Source: Acanthochromis polyacanthus
Lineage: Eukaryota > Chordata > Actinopteri > Pomacentridae
Assembly: GCF_021347895.1 (NCBI RefSeq)
Contig: NC_067120.1
Span: 14,059,361 to 14,123,360, forward strand
Reading direction: 5' to 3'
DNA: 64,000 bases
A program made the translations under genes and the position numbers. The notes beneath the pieces are model-generated. The model did not search any database, was not told where the DNA came from, and saw only the letters and a program-made list of their open reading frames with translations. Positions 35,001 through 47,000 of the stretch are shown here, piece by piece; within the stretch, counting starts at the first letter, position 1; each line of letters opens with the position of its first letter.

Positions 35001-36740
35001 AAGATTCCTACCAAGAACTGGAAGCATCAAACTGAACTTCAGCTCCTCTTAAAATTTTATGAAAACCTGGATTACATTTTATGCTGGTGGGTGTCGTTAA
35101 TCTGACCCGACTCACCTTCATAGTCATTGTTGAAGTTGTATTTGTACATTTCAGTTTGTGATAGCTGTGCAGTTGTGAAGCATGACGTGAATGAGACAAA
35201 CGCAACAAGCTCTCAGAGAGCACAGTACTCTGCCAAGGCTGTTCATTCCCCCGTATGGCATTGTCAGAAATGCAGCATATTTTTATATAAATGCACCATT
35301 ACCATTATTATTGTTACTGACGATCAGAAATCACGCCCTGTAGAATGTGGCCATTTAATTTAAATGTACCCACAACCAAAATGAAATGACCTTACGGTGA
35401 GGACAGGCATGTGTTATGCATGTGTACATTATGTACGGATGTCGAATCGCGTGACCTAAACGTGTAAATTACTCTTATAAAGGTTTGTTGAAAAGTTAGT
35501 CACTTTTTCCAAGGCTTTGTTTTGCTCGTGTTAAAACAACCGTTCCCTCCATATTTTTATTTTGAAGGTGTTCTTTTAATGTTATGGGCTTTTATTTTTG
35601 ACACCATTCCAGCGGCACAGGAAGTATTTATCTAAGAAGCGATTTCTTGACATGAGGAAGACTGCCGAAAAAATTAATGCAAGGATAGAAGGAAAACGGT
35701 TACACTCAGAAACATCCCCGCAATTTAATCAACTGTTTCTTGTATAATTTCCGACAAATAAGTCCCAATAAATCAGTGGTAGGATCGCAATCATGTCAGC
35801 AGGCAGCTGAGGTAGAGCTCGCTTGTTGTCATGGTTACAGTGATGCTGTGATGACCGCTATGTTGCAATGGGAAATCCTTAACAAATCTGTGGATCCAGA
35901 CTATAAGCTGCATCACTGCCAAAATCTAATCACTTGGTCCTTGTGCCATTTCTGACCTTCCCTAAAAATGTCATCCAAATCCGTTGGTCAGCTGTTGAGT
36001 AATGCGGCTAACAGAAGGAAGGAATGAAGGATGGATGGATGGATTCACGGATTCACGTACGCCGATTGTCACATAACTCTGCTGTGTTCCTTGGCGGAGT
36101 AAACATGAGAGGTGCTTAGTAATTCCAGTGCTCTGTGTTGCCATGGCTACCCTCTATCCTATATTGCCAATAGACATGGCATCGCAGTCATTGAGTTAAA
36201 TATGAAATGCTCACATCACAGATGGGACGCAGTGACTAACATCATTCACCTGGCTGGTTAATGTGTTTGATAGGTGAGGTGAAGTGCCAGACTACTTACT
36301 GGTTGTGGCCCTCGCATGGATCTTGCACAAATCAAATTGCAGCTAGTGACAAGAAAGAATTATGCCACCCAGAAGACACTAATGTAGTCCGGTCAACTCT
36401 GACTAAATACATATAAGAATCAAAAGAAACGTCAAAGTCATGTATGTGGCGTTTATAACTGCACAGATATCTGAGCAAAAATTACATGTGTTTGTTCTTG
36501 AAACACAGTGATAAAAAGCCTTTTTAATCCCAACTGTAATGTCTGTTGCAGGTTCATAACTTCTACCGCGGCAGTGGAGGCAGCCTGGGTAAAGCCCAGG
36601 AGGAGTGGGCTACAGGGGCCTGGAAGAACCCCCATGTCCAGCAGGCGGCCCAGCAGGCGGCCATGGGGGCTGCACAGGGAGCCATGCAGCAGAACCAGTA
36701 CTCGGCAGCGCCCACTTACAACTACGACGACCCGATGTAG
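29019..36740 (+). CDS. scamp5: Secretory carrier membrane protein 5
   Basis: Four-pass membrane protein of synaptic vesicles and the trans-Golgi network, involved in vesicle recycling and secretion. Coding exons 29019..29025, 29150..29269, 30160..30316, 30404..30505, 33109..33226 and 36552..36740 join in frame to 230 residues (human about 235). The start exon holds only seven coding bases. The N-terminus ([20 protein letters not shown]) lacks NPF repeats, as expected for SCAMP5, and the cytosolic [20 protein letters not shown] and [11 protein letters not shown] segment is typical. Four hydrophobic helices follow from [11 protein letters not shown] to VAVLSFIAL. The tail [16 protein letters not shown]...[14 protein letters not shown] matches the family. 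A 5' UTR exon runs 28943-29018. Intron 5 (3.3 kb) carries many repeats. Human SCAMP5 and UBE2Q2 are near neighbours, as here. Confidence 0.96.
30538..30890. mobile_element. Tc1/mariner-type MITE
   Basis: Starts GCTACCGTTCAAAAGTTTGG and ends with the imperfect complement CCCAAAGTTTTAAATGGTAG. Interior phrases such as AATAGTAATTTACCACATTA match the fragment at 10070-10320 in opposite orientation. It sits 30 bases into the intron after scamp5 coding exon 4. Confidence 0.85.
30893..31062 (-). repeat. tRNA-derived SINE, near full length
   Basis: Read on the minus strand it has a tRNA-like head with a perfect pol III B-box GGTTCAAATCC (31005-30995) and an A-box-like region, a central part, and the conserved tail GCTTTGGATAAAAGTGTCTG. 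This matches the V-type SINE layout of fishes. Confidence 0.75.
31430..32330 (-). mobile_element. 3' fragment of an L2-type LINE
   Basis: On the minus strand, broken coding stretches correspond to the C-terminal end of a LINE reverse transcriptase region: [16 protein letters not shown], then [15 protein letters not shown], then [15 protein letters not shown]. The 3' non-coding part includes GGTTTCTTCAGGCTAAAGG and is a frequent fish repeat. Frame breaks and stops show it is dead. Confidence 0.7.
32398..32720. repeat. LINE-type tail with poly(T)
   Basis: A poly(T) run followed by GAAAGTTTATTCTGAACATT and GGAGTGGGAAGAAGC, then AT-rich sequence with AATAATAAT units. It looks like an antisense LINE 3' end; the family is uncertain. 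Confidence 0.5.
34119..34362. mobile_element. Small element with ATCCCCCGCC inverted ends
   Basis: ATCCCCCGCC at the left and GGCGGGGGAT at the right are perfect 10-base inverted repeats enclosing ~240 bases with GGCCTCCGTGCGTCCGTCCG and TCTCGGAAACTATTACAGCT. There is no coding capacity. The same opening recurs in many animal genomes, to my knowledge. Confidence 0.7.
35895..36105. repeat. RTE-like LINE tail
   Basis: The phrases TCATCCAAATCCGTTGGTCA, GGATGGATGGATGG and CCTTGGCGGAGTAA form a known fish repeat tail. Located in scamp5 intron 5. Confidence 0.6.
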
Positions 36741-39725
36741 GACAGACAAGGGGGCCGGGCCGCCGAGTGGGAGAGCTAAAAAGGGGATCAATTAAGAACA
36801 CAATTCAGAATTAGGTGCCCTTCATTATAACACTGTACAAGCTGAATTCAAACAGAACAATGTAGAGAAAAAAAGTCATGTTTTCAGTGGAAATGTTATT
36901 GAATTTGGACACATGGGATTTCATGATTTTAGTCAGTTCACATATAAATCAACAAACGGTTATTTTAAAAAAACAACTGTTGTTGCTGTTGTTTTATGCT
37001 GCTCAATTTTAGCTGGTCAATGTGTATGTTGCTTTTCAACGGAGACACATAGCTAAAACCAATCCCCTGAGCTTCATCAGTTCCTTCAGGTAGGTTTGCT
37101 CAGAGCCACTTCTCTGCCTCCGCCTGTGTCACACTTTAATTTTAAACCTTTAATGCGTTCTTTGAGGTACTGTAAAAACTATATTGTTAATCATGTTTAC
37201 TTATTTCTTTTAGTCTTGGAGGTCACCAAATGCTAAAACCTTTATTCAGTAGATGTACTGTGGTAGCTGTTTAGCTAACACACTTTACATAAAAATGTGA
37301 AGAAAACTTTAATGAAGAATGATTTCCATTAAAAGGAGTAGTTTGACATTTTTGGGAAATACACTCATTTGCTTTCTTTTACCTGAGCTCACAAAGAATA
37401 TATTAACATTCTCATGTTTGTATAATAAGTGTAATGCTGCCACTAGCCACCAGTTAGCTTCGCTTAGCCTGAATACTGGAAACGGGGTGAAGCAGTTAGC
37501 ATAGCTGTGTCCAAAGATACCAAAATACACCTTCTGGTACTTCTGTTTCTCAAACCAACATGTTATATTACACTTGAGAGGTTGTTTGAGGCAGACTTTA
37601 AAGTTTGTACAGAGTTACGCTAGCTGCTTTTCCCCATTTTCTCCATTCTTTTTGCTAAGCTAAGCGAAGCTAACTGGCTGCTGTTAGCTTCTACTTGCCA
37701 TACAGACATGACAGTGGTGTTATTGTCCTCCTTTAACTCTTATTCAGAAAGCAAATGTCGAAGTATTTCTTAAAATTTAGGCATTTGTTTGTCTTTAATA
37801 CTGGTCAAAAAAAATTGTGTTATAAACTTGCCTAAATTCTCAGCTATCGAATACAAAGATAGTTTTAGTTTTGGTGACCTGTTTAGTTTTTTTCTCCTTA
37901 TTAATAATTGATGATTCAGTTTAGATTAACATCTTTACATTCTCAGGAAAGGTGCGCTAGCTGTTTTTAAATGCTACCTGTAAAAGCCCATAAAGTGTCA
38001 ACATGTTGGGCTTTTGTCTCCTTTTTAAACCATTCAGAAACTTTGGTTGTGTCATTACTTACTGGTTTTGCGTTGAGCCGGCTGATATCAGCTTAATGAG
38101 TTTTTACTACATGCTAAAGTGAAGCACACATAGTATTTAAGGATTTATTGGATAAACATTCCAAATCAATGTTGTACAGGTTAAAAGTGAAAGAAAACCA
38201 AAACACTTGGAGGTCAGACGTACAGTAAATAAAAGTAATAATTGTCGTAGGTGGTCATAGCATTGTATGGAGTGATGGATGTTTTCTCCCTTTTGGCAAA
38301 TTCTCCCACTTACCCCTACATGTAAATGCTTCAATGACTTCTTGTTTCTGAAGTTCTGGATTTCAGGCCTTAGTGTGTAATTTTGTGGCCGTCGGTGTTA
38401 TTCCATGAGTCGGTGTAATATGATGTTTATAACAAAGAAAATAGAATATTAAATTCAAGCCAATTATTTCTGTATGGAGTGAAATTTCACCAGAGGATAT
38501 TTGTGTGTAGCGCCAGTGAGGCCGGACGTGTTCGAGTCAGAGACGGTGTCCTGTTGATTTCAGTGAAAATGCCTCGTGTCACTTCGAGTCTTCTTTGAAA
38601 ACTTCAACATTCAGTAGATGGTTATTTACCTTAATACAGTATTAGACTTGAAACAGATGTGAAGATACGTATCTGAATGCTCGTTATTTCAAAACCTGTG
38701 AGTCGTCTTGTCTGATTGTGACGATGTGGTATTCAATAGGCTGTATGTTGTTTGACTTTTTAGTTATTTATTATTTGTACCGACCTCTTTATTTCTGTGT
38801 ATTCTGGATGATGTGTGGATGAGTATGAAGCACATGTTCGTTGTGTCTTTCCATGGCTGTGGGTAGTGTTTTTTTAATTATGATTTTTTTGGGGAATATT
38901 TTAAGTAACGTTTGTGCTGGTTGACACCGGTGCAAACTAAATTCACAGTGAATTTACAGTGGAGCAATACTAACATATATATGTTCAACAGTAGAGTTAT
39001 TAGAATCCAATGGTTTCCTGTTGTGCAGGCTTCAAATATTAACAACATATAGTGTTACGAAATGAAAAATGAGCCTGATCTCAAGCTGGACACCACTAGT
39101 ATGATTTTACAATCGCGTAACATTTTCACCAGCAGATGCACAGACAGTAGTTATGAAGTATAACCCTCTAAACTGTACTATACAGCCGCTCATCTGTTAG
39201 TAAATGCACAGCTGGTCATTTCTATAAATTGTGAAGTTTTGCACAAAAATGAACAAACTAAAGCTACTTCCCTATGTGTGTGTAGTGAGTTCTCCTGGTG
39301 AATTTTGGGATCAGTCCAAACTTTCTGCCACATGTACATACAGCACAGTTCATGGGATTATGGAAATTACAGCTGTGTAGTTATTGTGTAGCAGGAACTG
39401 CAGCGCGTCGGACAAAATAATTTGCATTTCATGTTGCTGTATGAAAGCTTCTGAAAGCCATTTCCCATTACCTCCCCCTGCCCCCCACACATACTGTATG
39501 TTGTTTGAAATGTATTATCTTGTACTATATCATAAGTAGATATGAATATATATATATAACTACTTGAGGTGAGGTAAATATTTGCCATGGATAAACACAT
39601 TCAATAGGAACGTGCTCTAATTAGGGGAATGAAACGTTTGAGGGGGCTGTGTCTCCATGAGTAAACGAGGAATTTTTTGTGTATTACTTTTGTATTATTT
39701 GGTCTTACAATAATAGATATTAAAT
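36741..39725 (+). other. scamp5: Long 3' UTR / downstream region of scamp5
   Basis: No further exon is seen for 3 kb after the stop. Candidate poly(A) signals are AATAAA at 38228-38233 and ATTAAA near 39719. A long 3' UTR is usual for neuronal SCAMP5, but the actual end cannot be fixed from sequence. Confidence 0.45.
37319..37790. repeat. Common fish repeat with internal hairpin
   Basis: Begins AAAGGAGTAGTTTGACATTT and contains the GTTAGCTTCGCTTAGCCTG phrase typical of a widespread teleost repeat. CCAGTTAGCTTCGCTTAGC (37450-37468) and its exact complement (37659-37677) form a 19-base inverted repeat with a 190-base loop. Confidence 0.75.
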
Positions 39726-39730
39726 AGTTC

Positions 39731-40705
39731 TTGTTGCATCTTGTTTTGTTATTTTATGCATTTCTCCACATATGCCAGTATCTCTCCTACACAGTTTTTG
39801 GATAACTTGAAAGAAGTTAGTTAGAAAACAGTGAAAACATTTTCAATTAACTAAGTAATGGACGGTACCAAAGCATGAAAGAAGGCTGTTTTCATGAAAT
39901 GTTGATACAGGCTGTAGTTTTCATTGGCACTTAACCTTTACGCTGTCCTGTGTTTAAAAAAACAAAGTTTCCAAGATTCATCTGCCCTTCAGCAAAATTT
40001 AAATTATTCATTTTTTGCCCTTGGTTAAAACCCACAGAAAATCCATTTATTGTAAGCTGCTGAATCAGAACAGAGCAGCTTCTACTCTTCATGAATGCTA
40101 ATGTGTTTTTTTAACAAGGTAAATCACTTCAAAAACACATCAACCCTTTTCTGAGGAAAGATCAATGAGTTTTGAAATTCTTGGAACATTTCTCCTCAAA
40201 CTGAATCTGATGGATTTGTAATTAATCTTTTGATGCCTTAGTCCAAAGGGATGTTTAATGCCACCGTGTGTTTGACAACATGTAGCCATGAACTCATGAC
40301 ATTTGCTCACAATGCTGTAATTAGGTGCAGCTAAGGTCCTTGTACAAGAGTTAATATGCAGATTATATTTAACTGGAAACATTTTCAGCTCTCTAATAGA
40401 GTTGGATGTCTCTGAAAATAATAATTTTGCTTTGTGGAATGAGTATTTAAACTTTTACTTTCAATGCAAATAGATTTGTTTGACATCACAATTGGAATAT
40501 TTACATTTTTTTTGTAGATTTCAATGTAATATTTCCAATCTTTTACTTTTTAAAAGCAAGAATTTAAAATACTAGTTTAGAATTTACAAGTAGAACAGTG
40601 TTATTGTGAACAATTTAAAACCAGTTTTCAAACAATGCTCACAAATCTACTCACGCTAGAGGTCAGTGAACAAAGAAAATTATGTACAGTAACAAATTAT
40701 ATTTT
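39731..40705. other. Intergenic, AT-rich, nothing recognised
   Basis: Lies between the tail-to-tail genes scamp5 and ube2q2. No exon or repeat family identified. Confidence 0.4.
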
Positions 40706-40710
40706 GATTA

Positions 40711-41319
40711 CACAGGGGAACACTTTTTCAGCAACTTTGAATTGCATTGGATATTTTAACTGATTCTGAAGGAGTTTTAGGCGCTGATTTCAAATCTGAA
40801 ATTAGTTTTTCTCTACAAGCTCTAGTTTGTATGCAGTTTGAGGTTAATGAAATTGTACAAATGTGAACTTGCGTAAACCTCTTCCCCAGGCTGAACTGAA
40901 TGATTTAGTGCGGGATTTAGGTCTTTCAAAGAAAGCAGCAGAGTTTTTGGCATCAAGATTACAAGGCAGAAATCTTGTTGATCACTCTGTTAAAGTATCA
41001 TATTTCAGAAAGCGTGACCAGCTTTTTGTGACCTTCTTTTCAGAAGACAAACAGTTTGTTTACTGCCATGACTTCCCAGGGCTTCTCAAAGAACTGGGTG
41101 CACCTTACTATAGTCCTGCTGAATGGAGACTCTTTTTAGAGAGTTCAAAACACCGTCTAAAGTGTGTTCTTTTACATTAAAAAAATAAATAAAAATGTCA
41201 AATTGCATAAAATCTGTAGCTTGCAGACAAAAACCGACTTCAGATTTGAAATCAGCACACTCAAATTGACTGTAGAAAAGTCTTTTTTTAGATGCAACAA
41301 AAATGAGTGTTCCCCAGTG
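40711..41319. mobile_element. 609-base inverted-repeat element carrying a coding exon fragment
   Basis: Both termini read CAC(A/T)GGGGAACACT inward and are flanked by TTA (40708-40710 and 41320-41322), consistent with a 3-base TWA duplication as in PIF/Harbinger elements. Imperfect inverted repeats extend ~130 bases and include an exact 18-base block GCTGATTTCAAATCTGAA (40783-40800, complement at 41239-41256). Between them lies the coding fragment listed next. No transposase is present, so it would be non-autonomous. Confidence 0.75.
40863..41180 (+). pseudogene. Exon fragment of an unnamed transposon-associated protein
   Basis: A 106-codon open frame. The conserved part probably starts after a splice-acceptor-like CTTCCCCAG at 40882-40890: ELNDLVRDLGLSKKAAEFLA, then SYFRKRD, FVTFF, YCHDFPGLLKELG, and finally EWRLFLESSKHRLKCVLLH just before TAA. 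I recognise this pattern from unnamed, probably mobile-element-derived predicted proteins of many invertebrates and some fish, where the frame continues beyond the LLH motif. Here it stops at once in AATAAATAAA-rich sequence, so it is one exon trapped between the inverted repeats. No function can be assigned. Confidence 0.6.
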
Positions 41320-41486
41320 TTATCATTAAACTGAGTATTCACTTCAAAGAAATTCTTATTTTCCATCTAGTTTGTACCAGATTACACTGTTCTCTGCAGC
41401 GAAGTTTACATTGTACATAAATTCTATATAATAGGTTAAATTACGATCAAATTGCAGGTAATTCTCTCATCTCCCAGGATGCTGTC

Positions 41487-41528
41487 TTGTTTGTTGCTCT
41501 GGATTCTTTTATCCAGAGCAACAAACAA
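41487..41528. repeat. Perfect 18-base-pair hairpin, 6-base loop
   Basis: The left arm ends GTTTGTTGCTCTGGAT, the loop is TCTTTT (41505-41510), and the right arm starts ATCCAGAGCAACAAAC. Two more base pairs extend it. It lies between the 40.7 kb element and the ube2q2 3' end. Confidence 0.95.
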
Positions 41529-41694
41529 ATGAAAGTTGTATCAGCAATAAACAAAATTACTTAACATTTATTATATCATAAAATCAACAGCATAATAAAT
41601 TTAATATATCAGCAATCCTGACTGACACTAAAGACATTAGTAACATTATAAAACTATTTTGCTATCCAGTTACTTCAATAACAGACAGAGAAAC

Positions 41695-44051
41695 CGCAAT
41701 AATCTTAAAATTCTTTATTCATAAACTTGATGCAAGTTTACAAATTACTGTACATGGTCAAAATTTTTTTCAAATGGAAAATGAAAAAAAGAAAACCATA
41801 GCGAGCCAACAGAGCCAGACTATCATCAGCCCGTTGGTGCCGGAAAATGAACTGACAATTGAGATAAGTGAATCTTTTCAACACACAGTCCAGTTAGAGA
41901 AGCGTGCAAGTCCCAACCACCACAGCATGACTGTCAAACTTCACCACTTAATGTCTTCTGTGACCAGAGTTTTGGCATTTTGGATGGAGGCGTTCACACG
42001 GCTGGGTAAAGGCTCTGTAGCAGAGACCGTAGTTAAAACTTCTGAAGGTTTGTGGTGTAACTTCTCTGTGCCACCAGACAGCGAAGCCCCGTCAGAGGTC
42101 GATAATTCCTCCCCCCTCAGATACTTCAGACATGTAACAACAGGATGTGGAGCTGAGAAAAAAAACTATTTATCCTGATTTGAAAGCATTCAGCTCACGT
42201 TTTTTGTTGTTGCAACACCTCTCCAGGCATGCTGTCACCAGTTGTGCAAACATTTTTAATCAGGAAAATTTGAAGACAAACCAAAATCCCATGTGTACTA
42301 CAGCAGGTATTGATGAATCATTACACAGGGTGGTCATCACGCTACTGCAGTCCTCCAATTTTCATCGCTTTAATTACAAAACCATGTGACCCATATTTGT
42401 AAAGCTTATTTCATTTCCTGTTTCTGACATAAGATCAGTGGGCGAAAGAGCGAAAACATCAGTGGTTCAGAGCGCTAATTAATCCCATAAAGTCACACAT
42501 AACTCAGCATGTCCATGTAAAAATCCCCCTCATAAGTATTGTTTGTTACCTGAGTTGCCATTCAAACATACTTTTGCAGACAGTGTTAACAAATAAACTG
42601 CAAAAGAGCCGACGGATTGATAGATACAGTGTGTGTCCTGTAGAATGGGGAACAGCAGTACTGGTTGTGTACTACAGTATATTGCATGGTCAAAGTTAAA
42701 ATATACAGTTTCATACAGGTATTCTGAGTTCCAGGTTCAGTTTTCATCACACTTAAAAATGATCCGTCTCCAAAAGCAACGTCGGAACACATCTGTGGTA
42801 GACTGTGGCGGCAAAGGAAGCCCTACAAGTGATGTCAAGTAACAGGGCAGCAGTTTTAAACGGGTGGGCGGGGGGGGGGGGGGGGGGAGGGGCAAACCAC
42901 TGCAAATGGATCGGTGTCAGGAAGATGCAACAAATCTGCTGTAAAAATGGGCAGAATGACGAAAGATCAAACATCCAAGAGAACCTCAATTTATTTCCCC
43001 TGTAAAGCCCGTCCCAGCACTTCTGCTCAACAAAGTGACTGCAATCAAGTCCAACTATTGTTTTATAATGGCGGTTGAGATGAGGCTCCTGTACAACATG
43101 CTGTTAACTTTGCACAAGCATCAAACTAGCAGTCAACCTCTACAGCGATAATCAGTTGCAGGGCCGTGAACAGAAATAAGGCAAAAAGAGCCCTTCAGCT
43201 TCATTGTTAGGCCTCCAAAATGTCATAACACTCATCTTCTGGCAAAAATATATCTTATATCCTCTTCCTAAGATATACAATGTGCAGATTCTGAGATGTA
43301 ACCATTGGCCTTCTTTTCTTTTTGACCGCTGTCGGATTTGTTCAACAACAGCTGATCTTAGTTCAACAACACTGCAGCATTTTGATTCTGCTTGGCCCAA
43401 TATTCGTCACACATTTTACAAAGTAAGCGCTAAAAGATACCGAGTAGCAGGTAACCTTAATTTTAAGTTTCCAAAACGTGAAATCGGCTCATTTATTGTC
43501 TAGGATGCTCGAATAAGAAAAAACAATAGCCAAATAATATTTCTAAAGACAATATTTGCTTTTATGTACCAGTTAATTTCCAAAAAAAGAAACAAAGTCG
43601 CAGTCAATAAAAACGTGATGAAGTGCCACTTCAAGACCTTCGGTATCAATCTTCTTTTGAAATCTCCATTTTAAGGAGGGGTAACTGACTGTGAAGCCCA
43701 CTTTGTCAAAGCAGCTAAAGAAAAAGCATTTCCCCACATTTAAAGGGAGAAAAGTTTTTTTTGTTGTTTTTTTTTTTTCAAAAGACAAATGAGCATATTT
43801 AGAAAACAGGACTAGTGATACCCTCACATCCTCCTCCTCCTCCTCACTAAAACACTGAAGGGGAGAAGCAAAGTGAGACCAGAATAAAGTCTTTTCCCGG
43901 AGTGGGGTGAAGGAATACTTGTCAGATGAGCCAACGAGATGGTTTCCGCGAGAAAGCTGATAAATTCCCAGTGAGTCAGAGAGGGGAAAATATTCCAAAG
44001 AAAACAAGATGACCCAAAGACATGTTCCCAGTGCATAGTGGTAGTAGCTCC
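41695..44051 (-). other. ube2q2: 3' UTR of ube2q2 with poly(A) signal
   Basis: After the TAA at 44052 no further exon is seen on the minus strand until AATAAA (complement of 41714-41719). A 2.3 kb 3' UTR is inferred. It contains a run of 18 C in the transcript sense (G run at 42870-42887). Several long open frames here lack any protein-like composition. Confidence 0.6.
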
Positions 44052-47000
44052 TTATCCGTCTTCTTTAGGTGGTGTGTACCAGCCTGGAGAACACAGAGAG
44101 AAACTCCTTTGCCAACAGATTCATACTACTGTGTCTTTACTGAGTCCATGTCATTCATAAATATTGACTTACCGTTCTTTTCGTGTATCTGCACCAGGGA
44201 TTTGTATGACTGTTGTGCTCTGGCAAGATTGTACTGGTTCTGAAAGAAAAAGATATTCTGTTAATTAACAGAGGTGTTTGTTATGCAGCTGGAACTATTC
44301 CCCTTCTGAATGACCGTGTTTGTTTTGAGCAGAATGAGACATTAACAATTCATCAGAACATAATGACATCTGTTACCTTATTGGCTCCAAACTGCACTCT
44401 GGCTTTTCCTTTCACCAGAGTTGCATTTATCTGCATAATGACAGATTCTATGGAATAGGCACTGCTCCAGCCCTGAAAACACACAAACACAAAACAAGTC
44501 CAGTTACTTGATTTTCTGAGGTGAACGAAAGAATATCATGGGATGTATCAAAGCTATTTACCAACCTGTTTTGTGAGAAGTTCCATGCACAAGGCTCCTC
44601 CCCCTAGAACATAACTGAAATAAAAAAACAGTATATGAAGGACTGCTTGGTGCAAATAGTGTTCACCTGACACTTTTTGCAAATTTGCTATAATTCAACC
44701 TAAATATGTTTGTTTGCCGTGTGCAAGAGTGAGTTTTTTGACTGTTGTAAAATCAGAATTTTTACATTTCAAAAGGTACCAGTAAGTTTAAATAGTAATT
44801 TAGAGGCATATAATTTTTCAATTCATCAGATCCCTTAAAGTATCTATGATTTGCTTAAGCTTTGAATTAGCTGTCACAACATCAGACTGTTTGACAGAAT
44901 ATTTGTAATATTTGACAAATGATCCAACTGCAGCTGGTCTTAAACAAACCACGCAGACTGTACTATGCAGCAGTCACGTAGCATGTAACTAAATTAACCC
45001 TGCGCCCTAAAAATCATACAGCTTTTCATTAAATGATCAGACATCTGCTTGTACGCTAGCAAATTATCAGCACATTTGCAACAGCTGCAAGCACTAAGTA
45101 TGGTGTGAAAGTCATCCTGAAGAGAGCAGTTAATACTTTTATTCCACCTCACAAAATGAAACTAAATAATACTGAGAGTAAATCTCTTCCAAGAAAGTGT
45201 AACATCTATTTAAAAAGTGTGTGAACAACAAATGTGGACCAAGTCACTGTGATTTCTTTGGAATAAGGATGCAGCTATCGATTATTTTAGGAATAGAATA
45301 TTCTGGTAATTAATCGGATTCCGTGCTTGGTGTCCTGGTGAAACATCTGCGGTGTGGTGTACTTTAGTTTTCAACTAAAACTCAAAGCCATGGGAACCCG
45401 ACATGTATTGAGTTGGTAATGCAGAAATTGCGTAAATATGTTTGGTCTATTTAAACTGCTGGTACTGCAGCTGATGGAACACGAATAAGAAAACTGACTA
45501 GTTTATCAGTATTTATTACTGAGAATATTCAGTCAGTAAAATTAGTTTCACTGAAAATTAGCCACAAATTAAAGTGATTTCCTTCATTATGAGACAGTGC
45601 CAGATCAGATTATGTTTGAACATATGAAGTTTGACAGTTTTATTGTGCAGCTGCCTGTTAGAAATAATCAGCCGCATGGATCAGCAAAACAATTATATTA
45701 CACACATTTAACGGTTTTCTACTAGCATTCCTGTCTGACATGATTTCCAGTCGCTTTTTACCGTCATAAATTTTTAGATTCCTCATTGTTCTCCATTAAA
45801 ACAACCTGTTCGTGATTGGTTCATTTTGTGTGGAAAATGAGTGAAATAAAGCATGAAACTCTCCTGTTTATGTGGACGAGTTTGAAGCAGAAAGTTAAAG
45901 AAAGTTGAAAATAACCTTCATACCCGTTAACTCTGAGGTTTTAGTTTTTGTGGGGCTGACTCACACAAAGAAAGCCTGACTATGTTAAACTGTCTTCGCA
46001 GTTCAGCGCTCTGATCTGCTAAACCAACGCCGTAAACAGTAGAAAAGCTGCGTCCCTTAAATTAGAAGCGTCCCGTCAAATAGTTAAGGACCTGGGGTCA
46101 GATATGTAGTGGATTAAACGAAGACTTGATGCAGAGAATATTGCCTCGAGGAATTTTAGTAATCGAATACCTCGAGGAATCATTTCAGTCCTACTTTGAA
46201 ATACCTTATATATAAACTGGGCATAGGGACACCACTATACACTTACCCTCCGGAGAGCACAGGTGAGACGACCCGTACAAAAGGTGGGTCGAAAGGAAAA
46301 TTATCCTGTCAAACAGAGGTAAAAGAAATGTGATTGTTCTGCAAACTCTTCACCCAAAAAAACAACAAATAAAAACAAAAGGACTCACTTTATAAGAGAA
46401 ATTGAGCAGAATGTAGTCCACTCCTTCTTTTTCTTTTAAGACCTGCAAGTCGCTATGTAATGGACTATCTGGGTCTACCCTGTTACAAAGAACCACAAGT
46501 CAGATATAACAGAACACACAATGCTGTAAAAGCTGGAAAACTGTAAAAGCAACTCAACACAAGTACTTACGTCCTTAACTTGACATGCCATTCATAAAGG
46601 CTGTCATTGACTAGTTCGACTGAATAAATACCTGTGAAATAAGTAACAGAGTTTTACTTTAATATGCTGATGGAATATAAGAATCAAAGTAATAACCCTA
46701 GAGAAAAGTATCCTTGTAATCACCTGTCTTGTAACTCTGTGACCTGTAGATCTCCCTGAGTTCCTTCATTAGGCGGTCTGAGGCTTGCACTGAGCCAGAG
46801 ACTGCACCCTGAAACACAAATCACAAAATGGTGCAATACGCAGAAATTAATAGGATGATAGAGCGCACCAGAGGTTTTCAAGGCTGTGAACAACAATCCT
46901 ACCATAGAGAAATCCAAGCTTCTGTGTTGAATAATAGGGGTAAGCAGCTCCTCAACGTTTCCAGTCTATTACAGTCACTAATCTCTGTAAAGAGAACCAT

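Noticed and set aside
36453..36791. 112-codon minus-strand frame
   Set aside because: Antisense to the last scamp5 exon.
41774..42178. 134-codon plus-strand frame
   Set aside because: Lies in the ube2q2 3' UTR on the opposite strand, low-complexity start, no recognisable domain.
43573..44007. 144-codon minus-strand frame just after ube2q2
   Set aside because: It is in the 3' UTR after the true stop; composition is not protein-like and it lacks a family match.
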